DNA from: Caldithrix abyssi DSM 13497
Lineage (GTDB): Bacteria > Calditrichota > Calditrichia > Calditrichales > Calditrichaceae
Direction of reading: 5' to 3'
Assembly (NCBI RefSeq): GCF_001886815.1
Contig: NZ_CP018099.1
Span: 2,664,501-2,728,500, forward strand
DNA: 64,000 bases
The notes under the pieces are model-generated. The model searched no databases. It worked only from the letters and a program-made list of their open reading frames with translations, and was not told the DNA's origin. This document shows positions 1 through 8,008 of the stretch, one piece after another (position 1 is the stretch's first letter; each line of letters opens with the position of its first letter). Position numbers and translations under genes: made by a program.

Positions 1-829
1 TGGAACCTTTAACCGCCTGCAAATTTTTTAAGGCCAGCAAATACTCTTCCTGGGTGGTTACCAGTTCGGGAGAATAAATTTCCAGTAATGGTTGCCCCTT
101 GCGCACCAGTTTGCCGGTGTAATCGGCATACAATTTCTCTACCCAGCCCGAAATCTTGCTATTGATGGTAAACAGCCTACTTTCATCGTACTCGATATAG
201 CCAACGGTGCGGATGGCATGGTAAAAATCTTTTTTAACCACAGGCGTAAAACGTACGCCCATATTTTGAACCGTAACCGGATCGATGGTGATCGTACCGC
301 CGCTTCCCAGGCCGGACTCGCCTTCATAAACCGGAATCAAATCCATGCCCATTTTCGATTTGCCGGGACGATCGTAAATTTCTGTAGGATCCATGGGCGC
401 CCGCCAGTACAAAATCTTGCCTGATTTTTGCGTTGTTTTTTTAGATTTTTCCGTTTTTAAAGGCACCAGATTCATTCCACACTTGGGACATTGGCCCGGT
501 TCTTCCAGAATGACCTCTGGATGCATGCCGCACGTCCACAATTGCGCTTGTTCACCGTCGCCGGATTGATCATGAGCCCCGGCGTCATGATCTTCATTCA
601 TATTCATCTGCTGCCCGGCGCTTTTTTTAACGGGCACCAGGTCCATTCCGCATTTGGGGCATTGGCCGGGTTCTTCGGTTATCACTTCCGGATGCATGGG
701 ACAGGTGTACAATTGCACTTCTTCTTTTTGTTCCGTTTTATCTTTTTCACCGCTGCAACTGCTCACAGTAGCCCCGATTGAAAAAATTAGTAAAAGTCCA
801 AATAACGTAATCAGAATGCGTGACTTCAT
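1..829 (-). CDS. Heavy-metal RND efflux periplasmic adaptor, CusB-like (partial, C-terminus outside window)
   Basis: Reads open from the ATG at 829 to the window edge, 276 residues, with an AGGAG ribosome site just upstream. It begins with a lipoprotein-type signal ending at a Cys (VSSCSG). Two copies of the heavy-metal-binding motif follow (CPMHPEV...GQCPKCGMDLVP and CGMHPEV...GQCPKCGMNLVP), then a third degenerate copy (APMDP...KSKMGMDLIPVY), and then the start of the membrane-fusion fold (GWVEKLYADYTGKLVRKGQPLLEIYSPEL), which is typical of CusB/CzcB adaptors. In this family the adaptor joins an inner-membrane RND pump to an outer-membrane TolC channel and exports Cu, Ag, Zn or Co. The TolC gene lies 12 bp upstream in the same operon, and the pump gene is presumably beyond the edge. 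The metal cannot be assigned from this fragment. Confidence 0.88.
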   Translation of the reverse strand, partial: MKSRILITLFGLLLIFSIGATVSSCSGEKDKTEQKEEVQLYTCPMHPEVITEEPGQCPKCGMDLVPVKKSAGQQMNMNEDHDAGAHDQSGDGEQAQLWTCGMHPEVILEEPGQCPKCGMNLVPLKTEKSKKTTQKSGKILYWRAPMDPTEIYDRPGKSKMGMDLIPVYEGESGLGSGGTITIDPVTVQNMGVRFTPVVKKDFYHAIRTVGYIEYDESRLFTINSKISGWVEKLYADYTGKLVRKGQPLLEIYSPELVTTQEEYLLALKNLQAVKGS

Positions 830-841
830 GTTTCACTCCTT

Positions 842-2089
842 CTATTTTATGATTTGTTTTGCGGTTAAGTACTCGATTTGCGCCAATTGCTGATAATATT
901 CGCTGATCAGTCGATAATATTCTCTTTCGTAATTGAATAATACCATCAGGTTATTCAATAAGGTCAAAAAATCGACCTGATCGTTTTGATAGCTGGCAAT
1001 GGCAGAGTTGAGGGCCTGGCTGGCCTGGGGGATGATGGTTGCCTGATAAAGTTGAATGAGCTCTGCCTTTTTTTGCGCTCTCTGATAGGCGTCATTTAGG
1101 GAGGCGAGCAAACGGTTTTTGATATCATTAAATTGTTCCGTGCTTTCTTTTTTCTGAAAACGACGTGCCTGTAATTGTTTATCTTGTTTTTTCCAGAAAT
1201 AGAGCGGAATTTTCAGGCCAACCACGGCAGAAAGAAAATCATTGCCGCCCAGTCCGGATTGCAGAACCTCTCTTTGTGTATAGGCAAACGTAAATGTAAA
1301 ATCGGGTAATAATTCCTTTTTTGCCAGACGCACGCGCACCGCGCTTTGCTCGGTGTTTTTTTGCCAGGCTTTTAAGATCGGATTGTTTTTAAGCAGCCGG
1401 TTTTTTAGAGTATCGAATGGAATGTCATTCGCTTCGAATGACCAGATCTCTGTTTTTTCTAAAGCTTGATCTTGCGGAAGATTTAAAAGCGCGTTTAGCT
1501 TCGCGTTTAAAGCGGCTCTCTTTTCTTGTAATGAAATTAACCGGTCTTCAAAGCGGGCAAATTCTACTTGCGCTTTCAAAACATCCTGCTGAATGCCGCT
1601 GCCCACGGTGTAGCGCGTCTGGGCAATTTGCGTGAAGTTTTTCAGCACCGTCTGGTTCCTTTCGGTCACCTCAATAGCGCGATCCAGATCGAAAATTTTA
1701 AAATAGGTCTGTTTAACATTGCGAATGATTTGCAATTCAAGTTCGCCCTGTACATCGGTTGCTTTTTGCGCTTCAATTTCTGCCAGTTTTTTCTTAAGTC
1801 CCAGCTTGCCAGGAAAGGGGATGGCCTGACTGAAGGCCAGTTGCTTGCCGCTCATCGGTTCCTGATTAAAGGCGAATGAATTCGACGGCACGTTCATCAG
1901 CCCCAAACTGATCATGGGGTCTGGCAGCGCACCGGCCGGGTCGATGAGCTCTTTGGCCGCCTGTACGTGATGACCGCGAGCCTTAAGCGCCGGATTATTT
2001 TCGAGAGCCCGCTCAACAAGGTTTTGTAGCTGTTGCTGCTGCCCGAAAGAAACGGAGATCAATATTAGCAAAATCGTCAACAATCTCAT
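842..2089 (-). CDS. TolC-family outer-membrane efflux channel (CusC/CzcC-like)
   Basis: 415 residues with a short signal peptide ending near FGQ. The body is long amphipathic helices with the duplicated TolC layout. Family-like segments include ALENNPALKARG near the start, the conserved mid segment around PLYFWKKQDKQ, and the C-terminal helix with the motif SYQNDQVDFLTLLNNL. TolC proteins form the trimeric outer-membrane and periplasmic tunnel of tripartite exporters. It lies between the small membrane protein, with which it shares an ATGA overlap, and the CusB-like adaptor 12 bp downstream, so it should be the channel of the same metal pump. Length is normal for CusC-type members. Confidence 0.9.
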   Translation of the reverse strand: MRLLTILLILISVSFGQQQQLQNLVERALENNPALKARGHHVQAAKELIDPAGALPDPMISLGLMNVPSNSFAFNQEPMSGKQLAFSQAIPFPGKLGLKKKLAEIEAQKATDVQGELELQIIRNVKQTYFKIFDLDRAIEVTERNQTVLKNFTQIAQTRYTVGSGIQQDVLKAQVEFARFEDRLISLQEKRAALNAKLNALLNLPQDQALEKTEIWSFEANDIPFDTLKNRLLKNNPILKAWQKNTEQSAVRVRLAKKELLPDFTFTFAYTQREVLQSGLGGNDFLSAVVGLKIPLYFWKKQDKQLQARRFQKKESTEQFNDIKNRLLASLNDAYQRAQKKAELIQLYQATIIPQASQALNSAIASYQNDQVDFLTLLNNLMVLFNYEREYYRLISEYYQQLAQIEYLTAKQIIK

Positions 2090-2367
2090 GACAATCCTTT
2101 CTGTTTGTTCAAATTATTTTTCTTATTTAAAAGGTAAATACCGGCTGAGCCTAACAATAAACTGCCCCACCAAAAGAAACTGAAGCGATGGACGTAATAA
2201 TCTACCAGCTGTTTCCCATGATGTTCTACAGCGATGGTTTGCGACGGCAGAGCCATACGATGAAAGAAACAGGTAAATTTCCCGTCAATGGGCAGCGGGA
2301 AAAAGAGAATGCCTCCCAGAATTCCCAGCAAAATCATTGCCCACCAGATCAGTTTTTTATTTTCCAT
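2086..2367 (-). CDS. Small two-helix membrane protein, first gene of the metal-efflux operon
   Basis: 93 residues with two hydrophobic helices (about residues 7-25 and 66-82) around a loop containing KFTCFFHRMAL, EHHGKQ and YYVHR. The loop is rich in His with one Cys, which would suit metal binding, but that is inference. A GGAG site precedes the ATG by 8 bases. The stop overlaps the start of the TolC gene (ATGA), so the two are translationally coupled. No family recognised. Confidence 0.7.
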   Translation of the reverse strand: MENKKLIWWAMILLGILGGILFFPLPIDGKFTCFFHRMALPSQTIAVEHHGKQLVDYYVHRFSFFWWGSLLLGSAGIYLLNKKNNLNKQKGLS

Positions 2368-2601
2368 TAAACAACTCCATTTATGAATTTTCCTTTATTC
2401 AGGCCAAAACCGTGCCAGGAAAAATGGCCATAACTTAACATATTGTTATTGCATTGGTTAAAAAAATAGTTTTATTAAGAGATAATTGAGAAAGGGCGGT
2501 TAATGTAGAATATTCTACAGGTGTGTGTAGATTAAACTACATCATTAAACGATGTTTTAAAATTTTTACGTGTCTTGCAGATTGACGAAATGCAGCTGGG
2601 T
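2368..2601. other. Intergenic region upstream of the metal-efflux operon
   Basis: AT-rich gap with no reading frame worth calling. It holds the paired operator and presumably the minus-strand promoter and a long 5' leader for the efflux operon. I could not pick a convincing -35/-10 pair. Confidence 0.5.
2504..2541. promoter_or_regulatory. Paired palindromic operator, TGTAG-N6-CTACA twice
   Basis: A perfect 16-bp palindrome TGTAGAATATTCTACA lies at 2504-2519 and a second TGTAG-N6-CTACA site at 2526-2541. The centres are 22 bp apart, about two helical turns, so two repressor dimers could bind the same DNA face. The pair lies 137 bp upstream of the first gene of the metal-efflux operon and downstream of the end of the neighbouring gene, so it most likely controls the efflux genes. 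The regulator is not in this window. Confidence 0.6.
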
Positions 2602-3207
2602 TTACCGAAGTTTACCAAACTGAATGGAAAACAGGCCACCGCAGTAAGATTTTTCCATATTTAAATTGGCAAAACCATAAATGCCGATCCCTACAAAGGA
2701 AAACGGCGTCCAGAAAAGCTGCGTTTCAATGGGAACGCCCACGGTGAGAAAGGTAAGTTTTTCATAGTAGGTTTCTTCAAAAAATCCGCCGCTGCTGCCA
2801 ATTTTGTCGCCGCGTCGAACGCCGCCTACTACTCCAATTCCCGCGGCTATTGAGGCCAGACCATATGACGCTTTAGCGCTTTTGCCATAAAGCAAGCCCA
2901 CATCCCATACATTTTCTTCTGGCAAGTCTGGCCATAACAATTGAAATTCCTGAACAATGACATAGCGAACCGATAGAATGTTATTTTTACTCTGCCCTGA
3001 AAAATTTACGCCAAACGTTAAGCCTCCGTCATTCGACCCAAAGCCGCCGGCAACCCAGCCGGAGCCCATTCCCACATTTCCCCACCAGAAATGCCGGTCG
3101 TTATTCCTGGATTTTTCCTGACCAAAGGCCGCGTTGCTGCCACCAGTGAACAAGATCAATCCCAAAACCACCATACACCAGACATCCCAATACAAAATTT
3201 TACGCAA
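2602..3207 (-). CDS. Secreted or outer-membrane protein of unknown function
   Basis: 201 residues from a TTG start chosen because AAGGA lies 8 bases upstream; the first in-frame ATG would cut into the signal peptide. The N-terminal hydrophobic segment ends at AAFGQ, a likely signal-peptidase site. The rest is Gly- and aromatic-rich and alternating in character (GMGSGWVAGGFGSNDGG, FVGIGIYGFANLN), which suits a small beta barrel or similar envelope fold. No family recognised. It is followed by the metal-efflux promoter region but need not be related to it. Confidence 0.6.
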   Translation of the reverse strand: MRKILYWDVWCMVVLGLILFTGGSNAAFGQEKSRNNDRHFWWGNVGMGSGWVAGGFGSNDGGLTFGVNFSGQSKNNILSVRYVIVQEFQLLWPDLPEENVWDVGLLYGKSAKASYGLASIAAGIGVVGGVRRGDKIGSSGGFFEETYYEKLTFLTVGVPIETQLFWTPFSFVGIGIYGFANLNMEKSYCGGLFSIQFGKLR

Positions 3208-3305
3208 GTTAAACGTCCTTCTGTAAATTTATTTAAATAATGCTGAAGACGCACGCCGCATTTTTTCTTTAAAGTCAATTCTTATTTATTACGTTAATAT
3301 TTTTT

Positions 3306-3626
3306 TTACTTAAAATCTTCAGGCAACTTGAAAACAAAGATGGAAATAATCAAAAAAATAGCGACGAATAAATCAACCATCATCCATAATTCTCGCCCCA
3401 GATGCACAGGAATCAAAGGATTAAAAAGAAGCGCCATAAATCCAAAAATCCAGATCCAGCCATGTTTTTGACATTTATAGGCTAACCAGGCCAGAAAAGC
3501 GGTTGCTGCAAAAACGATTAGGCGAAGCAAAGTGTAAAATCCGTAAGGCCAGCCTTCAAACAGGGCTAAGAAAAGGAAAATGATAGAAATCGTAATAGCC
3601 ATGTTTTTTTGATTGTTCAGTACCAT
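3306..3626 (-). CDS. Small integral membrane protein, DUF6804-like
   Basis: 106 residues with about four closely spaced hydrophobic helices. The segment LLFNPLIPVHLGRELWMMVD is the signature I associate with the DUF6804 group of small membrane proteins, whose function is unknown. An ATG eight codons in (3602) is an alternative start, and neither start has a strong ribosome site. It stands alone between two envelope-protein genes. Confidence 0.6.
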   Translation of the reverse strand: MVLNNQKNMAITISIIFLFLALFEGWPYGFYTLLRLIVFAATAFLAWLAYKCQKHGWIWIFGFMALLFNPLIPVHLGRELWMMVDLFVAIFLIISIFVFKLPEDFK

Positions 3627-3692
3627 GCTTGAATCAAATTTATTGTTAACTCGTTGTTTAATTGCCCAAACACTTACACGCCCACATTGCCG

Positions 3693-5576
3693 TTAAAACC
3701 ACAGGCTGATGCCCGCTGAGGCAGAATAAAACTGAATTTTGATTTTTTCGTACTTCAAGGTTCGCTGTTCGCCGGCTTCGATATAAAATCCGAAACCGGA
3801 ATTGATTAAGAGATCCAGACCCGTCCTTAATGTAAGATACTGGCTTTCCCATTCCACGGAAGAATTGAAGGGTGAGTCTTCTCCCCGCGGATTTCTAAAA
3901 AAAGCGTATTGATAAAGAGCAATGCCATAAAGAGAAAACGGGCCAAAAACAGGGCTTTGTAACCTGACGCCCGTTCCAATAAAATTGACAAAAACCTTAT
4001 CTTCCGAAATTTTATACTGTAAATGGTGGTAGGCGTAGTTTAACACAAGGCTGAGGTACGGATAGCTGCCAAGATAGAGGTCGATATCCATTTTCGGGCT
4101 GTTTTTCAAATCAAAGATCTGATCATCGGATTTCGATTTTGCCAGCGACAACGTATAGCCAAACCGGACGCGACTTTTAGGTATGGCCTGGAGCTTTTTT
4201 TTAGCCTTTATTTTTTTCTCTACCTCTAATTTTTCCTGTCGTTCTATTTCATATCTCTTTTTCTCCTGTTGCACAGCCAGCTTAATCGTTTGCAATCTAT
4301 TGTGCAACTGATTTTTGGTAAAAGCGGGCTCAACAAAAGTCACCATCATTCCGGCGCGTATTGAAGTAAAATTGGCTGGCATTTCAATGCGGGATTCATT
4401 TTGCGAAACCTGTTTAACCACCGATTCCGCAATAATTCCCCCGTCTTCTTCAGAGCGGAACAAGATTTTTTGCCCTTTAAGAATTTTATGATTTCTCCCC
4501 TTATTAATTACAATGGAAGTGTCGCTCACATGAGATACAAGCGCTTTCTTTTCCCAGCGATTTAAGGCCTCGGTCAGTAAAATTTTTAAGGCGTCCTGTA
4601 GGTCTGCAGACACGCACTCAATATTCTTTTCAAAAACTATTTTGTACGCCGGCAATTCGGTTATGGACAAATTAACCAGAAAGAGACGGCCATCATATTT
4701 TTTTTGCAACGAAAAATTAAATTCATAGTACGGTTGATTAATGGGCCTTTCAATTAAATAAAATTTTGCGCTTTCAATAATCATCTGCCGCGTTTTCAGG
4801 AATAACTCCTTTTCGTTTTCCGAAGCGCCCTTAAAAGGCGGCAAATAAGCTGCGCGTAAGGGAATGGTTAAGTTTTGAAAATTTTGCGCAAGTACAACTC
4901 TGTCGCCCACTCGAATTCGATCATTCAAATAGATAATTTCGGCCCGGGCCTCATTTTCCGCAAAGCTAACCAGACGAACACGCCCGTAACCGTAATTCAA
5001 ATTATTCACCAAAACGAATTCATCGCCCAATAACCAGCCCGACCTCTCAGGCATTTTGATTTTAATCGTATTATTAGATGGTGGGGCGAATACTTTTCCT
5101 TCTTTTACGATAAATCTTAACAACTCTTTTTTTAAGGCATTTAATGGCTCCTGAAAATGGCGGGAATCTTTAATGTTTTGAATAAATGTTTTTTCTATTA
5201 AGCCATTATGAACATTAATCCATTCGACGTGTAAATAATATTCACGCTCATGTTCATTAATCTGCCCAATGACGATGTAATCAACAGGCGTAAGTTCTCC
5301 CAGTTTAATAACCTTTCTGCTATCCCGAAAATCATTGATGGTCAAAATAAAATGATAGGTGCTAAAGATCTTTTGCCAGGCTTTTTCGCTGAATAAATTC
5401 ACTCTACCGGTAGCGCTCAGATTTGAACAGAAATAGGAATAGACCTGTTGACTGAATGGCGTTTCATTTTGATCAACGCTTTTAAAGGGATAAACATAAA
5501 CTACCGGCACGTTCTGGCTCCACAGCAGGCTAAATAAAATTAATTGAAAAAACAGTATGGTTTTTACGCGCATCAT
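3693..5576 (-). CDS. Outer-membrane protein with CsgG/FlgT-like N-terminal region and C-terminal beta barrel
   Basis: About 627 residues from the ATG at 5576 (an ATG follows at 5573); a TTG nine codons upstream is possible but would bury the signal peptide. Signal peptide MMRVKTILFF...LLWSQ. Residues about 25-150 resemble the nucleotide-free alpha/beta region of CsgG/TolB-like proteins (VVYVYPFKSVDQ, VDYIVIGQI). Next come FlgT-like small beta modules (SGWLLGDEFVLVNN, RIRVGDRVVL and, later, INKGRNHKILKGQKILF). A Lys/Glu-rich coiled segment follows, then a barrel-like C-terminal domain ending in SAGISLWF with a terminal aromatic, as in outer-membrane barrels. Function unknown. A related small beta module occurs in the barrel protein of the cytochrome operon at 9343-10959. 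Confidence 0.65.
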   Translation of the reverse strand: MMRVKTILFFQLILFSLLWSQNVPVVYVYPFKSVDQNETPFSQQVYSYFCSNLSATGRVNLFSEKAWQKIFSTYHFILTINDFRDSRKVIKLGELTPVDYIVIGQINEHEREYYLHVEWINVHNGLIEKTFIQNIKDSRHFQEPLNALKKELLRFIVKEGKVFAPPSNNTIKIKMPERSGWLLGDEFVLVNNLNYGYGRVRLVSFAENEARAEIIYLNDRIRVGDRVVLAQNFQNLTIPLRAAYLPPFKGASENEKELFLKTRQMIIESAKFYLIERPINQPYYEFNFSLQKKYDGRLFLVNLSITELPAYKIVFEKNIECVSADLQDALKILLTEALNRWEKKALVSHVSDTSIVINKGRNHKILKGQKILFRSEEDGGIIAESVVKQVSQNESRIEMPANFTSIRAGMMVTFVEPAFTKNQLHNRLQTIKLAVQQEKKRYEIERQEKLEVEKKIKAKKKLQAIPKSRVRFGYTLSLAKSKSDDQIFDLKNSPKMDIDLYLGSYPYLSLVLNYAYHHLQYKISEDKVFVNFIGTGVRLQSPVFGPFSLYGIALYQYAFFRNPRGEDSPFNSSVEWESQYLTLRTGLDLLINSGFGFYIEAGEQRTLKYEKIKIQFYSASAGISLWF

Positions 5577-6102
5577 TGTTCTCTCTACTTTTATTTTTTT
5601 CAAAATATATTCAGATTAAACAAAGAAAATAAAGTATTCCAAAATGCTGTGCTGTAAAATATAACTAAAATATTCGAAAGATCAAATAGAATTATAAAAT
5701 GTTTACGATTTTTACTATCCATGGCAGCAAAAGCCGCAACCAAAACATTTTCGCAGGGATTAAAACAAGAGGGGGGAGGCTGTGCGTGGAAAATTATTTC
5801 CAACAGTGTAAGTAATTTCTGCGCTGGCTATTTTTAGCAAAATCGTGAAAAGGAGTGCCAGACGGGCGACCATTCAACTTATTAACTCTTATTTTCTTCT
5901 TATCTCCAGGACGGTAACCACTCAACCAGGCGCCGCGCATAATTCGGACGCGGCCTCCCACTTCGCGTGTTAATTCTAAATCCGTAATTCGTAATTCGTA
6001 ATTCGTAATTTTTAATTATTCTAACCCACAACTTTTAACTTGCAACACAAAAGATCAAATCGTAAACTTAGGCTTTTTAAAAAACTAAAGAAAGCGGAAA
6101 AC
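5577..6102. other. Gene-free stretch with hairpin and tandem repeats
   Basis: No convincing gene in about 525 bp. It holds a stem GCCGCG/CGCGGC with an 11-base loop (5932-5954), the text AACCACTCAACCAGGCGCCG nearby, and a four-copy heptamer array at 5983-6010. It lies between divergent genes, so promoters are expected, but none stands out. Confidence 0.45.
5983..6010. repeat. Four exact tandem copies of the heptamer CGTAATT
   Basis: CGTAATT is repeated head to tail at 5983, 5990, 5997 and 6004 without a mismatch, and partial copies flank the array. It lies about 90 bp before the GT39 gene. It is comparable in style to the octamer arrays at 53271 and 55132. Confidence 0.9.
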
Positions 6103-7608
6103 ATGTTGGACAGAATGGAAATAAAGGAACCGTTAAAAACGGCCTACCAGCTTATTGCCGGCCTGACCCTGTTCAAGCTGATTTACATCTTTTTTCTGCC
6201 CATTACGCCACAGGAAGCCTATTACTGGTATTACATTCAGTATCCTGCGCTCTCCTATTTTGACCATCCGCCCATGGCCGCCTATTCGATTGGACTGGGC
6301 ACAACGCTTTTTGGCGATACGGTATTTGGCGTCAAATTTATGGCGGTCGTCTGGTTTTTGGGTATTAATCTTCTGCTGCTCAAAAGCGCGCTGTTAATGG
6401 CGCAATTAAAAAACATTCCTCGTCACCTGGCAGAAAAGGCCGGCTTTTGGACCGTTCTGTTCTTCAACTTAACCATTTTCGCCCATCTCTACGCCATCCT
6501 GAGCGTGCCCGACACGCCGCTGCTTTTTTTCTGGATATTGACCTTGTTTCTATTTTTAAAATTTTACCAGACGCAACGAGCGCGCTGGTTGTATTTGATG
6601 GGCGTCACGTTAGGATTTGGCCTGATCAGCAAATACACCATGGTTGCACTGCTGCCCGGGCTGTTTGCCTTTTTACTGTTCGATAAAAAATTGCGGCGCT
6701 GGCTTGTTACGCCCCATCCCTATTTGACGTTCGTGATTATGCTGCTGGTATTCTCGCCCGTGGTTATCTGGAATGCGCAAAACGACTGGGCATCGTTTGC
6801 CTTTCAATTTAGCAATCGGGCGGCGAAATTCAAACCGCTTACCAGCAAGTACATTGTTCAGTTATTCTTCAGTCAATTATTTTTGCTAACGCCGCTGGTA
6901 TTCGGCTTATTGGTTTATTTCGTTAAAAAACAGATTCAAACGCGTTTTAAAGATCGTTTGCTCAATCTGCTATTCTGGAGCGGGTTTGTAATCATTGGCG
7001 GCTTTATTTATGTCAGTCTGCGTTCGCTGGTAAAAATGAACTGGCTTTTGCCGGGATATCTGGGATGGATTTTAGGCGCCGTGTTCGTTCTGAAAGCGGA
7101 GACGATTCGGTCGTCGCGCTGGATTAAGTCCGGCATGTATTTTTCTGTCTTTTTGCTGCTCATCGCCCACATTATTCAGCTTGTGCCTAACATGCCGCTG
7201 GGCGAAGGCAACACCTGGAGCGGCTGGTCGGACGCCGCCCAAAAAATTCATGCGTTGCAGCAAAAGATGGGCGGTCGTAAAAAGGTCTTTATCTTCTCCA
7301 ACGGTTACAAAAGCGCCGCCTTACTAAAATTCTACCTGCCGGATCATCAGGACACTTATGCCGAAAACATTTACAATCGCCCGGCCCTGCAGTTTGACAT
7401 CTGGGGAACGCCGGATTCACTGATCGGTAAAAACGCTTTGTACGTAATCGACGACCGCCGAGAATACAAAGACGATCTGAAGTATGTCCGTAAGTATTTT
7501 GATTCGGTTGAGCTAATCGAGCAATTTGAATACAAATTTTTAGATCGCTTTCACACGCGCACCATTTACTGCTATGAGGCAAAGAATTACCATGGCCCCG
7601 CAAATTAA
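6103..7608 (+). CDS. GT39-family membrane glycosyltransferase (PMT/ArnT-like)
   Basis: 501 residues from the ATG at 6103; an in-frame TTG at 6040 and an ATG at 6115 are alternatives. There are about ten to twelve hydrophobic helices. The first periplasmic loop carries PQEAYYWYY followed by SYFDHPPMAAY, matching the acidic loop and HPP motif of the dolichyl-/undecaprenyl-phosphate sugar transferases of family GT39. Such enzymes move a sugar from a polyprenyl phosphate to lipid or protein on the outer face of the inner membrane. The soluble C-terminal part contains VFIFSNGYKSAALLKFYLP. The next gene overlaps and encodes a GtrA protein, which supports a lipid-linked sugar role. The acceptor is unknown. 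Confidence 0.85.
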   Translation: MLDRMEIKEPLKTAYQLIAGLTLFKLIYIFFLPITPQEAYYWYYIQYPALSYFDHPPMAAYSIGLGTTLFGDTVFGVKFMAVVWFLGINLLLLKSALLMAQLKNIPRHLAEKAGFWTVLFFNLTIFAHLYAILSVPDTPLLFFWILTLFLFLKFYQTQRARWLYLMGVTLGFGLISKYTMVALLPGLFAFLLFDKKLRRWLVTPHPYLTFVIMLLVFSPVVIWNAQNDWASFAFQFSNRAAKFKPLTSKYIVQLFFSQLFLLTPLVFGLLVYFVKKQIQTRFKDRLLNLLFWSGFVIIGGFIYVSLRSLVKMNWLLPGYLGWILGAVFVLKAETIRSSRWIKSGMYFSVFLLLIAHIIQLVPNMPLGEGNTWSGWSDAAQKIHALQQKMGGRKKVFIFSNGYKSAALLKFYLPDHQDTYAENIYNRPALQFDIWGTPDSLIGKNALYVIDDRREYKDDLKYVRKYFDSVELIEQFEYKFLDRFHTRTIYCYEAKNYHGPAN

Positions 7609-8008
7609 AGAGCGTCTGATCCGTATGATTAAATTCGGTCTGATTGGCGCATCCGGTTTAATTGTTAACAATCTGTTCTTATGGATTTTTCATGGAAAAC
7701 TGCATCTTTCGCTGGAAGTAGCCTCTCCTCTGGCCATTGTCATTGCCATTTTCAATAATTTTTCATGGAACGATCTTTTCACCTGGGGCAGAGAGCGCCA
7801 CAAACGGCGCTATACCTACTTTCACCGTTTGATTCGTTATTACACCTCGGCAGCATTAGGCGGATTGATCAACTACGCAACGCTTCTGATTCTAACCAGC
7901 AAATTTGACTGGCCTTATATTTTAAGCAATTTAATCGGCATTGGCCTGGGCATGATTTCTAATTTTTTACTGAGCGAATTCTGGGTGTTCCGCAAAAAGA
8001 GCGACTAA
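7592..8008 (+). CDS. GtrA-family membrane protein
   Basis: 138 residues from ATG 7592, with GAGG 13 bases upstream; ATG 7574 is an alternative. Four hydrophobic helices match the GtrA layout, including FGLIGASGLIVNNL in helix 1, NNFSWNDLFTW after helix 2, and the closing motif SNFLLSEFWVFRKK. GtrA proteins are thought to flip or assist transport of polyprenyl-linked sugars. It overlaps the end of the GT39 gene by 17 bp, so the two should act together. It meets the cytochrome operon tail to tail, the last 4 bp being shared with the opposite-strand flavoprotein gene. Confidence 0.88.
   Translation: MAPQIKERLIRMIKFGLIGASGLIVNNLFLWIFHGKLHLSLEVASPLAIVIAIFNNFSWNDLFTWGRERHKRRYTYFHRLIRYYTSAALGGLINYATLLILTSKFDWPYILSNLIGIGLGMISNFLLSEFWVFRKKSD

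Noticed and set aside
5600-5803. 67-residue minus-strand frame upstream of the CsgG/FlgT-like gene
   Set aside because: No ribosome site, no family text, AT-rich and overlaps the promoter area.
5917-5940. Link between AACCACTCAACCAGGCGCC (5.9 kb) and AACCACTCGACTGAGGCGTC (16.1 kb) as a repeat family
   Set aside because: Similar over about 20 bases only; too short and divergent to claim without a genome-wide search.
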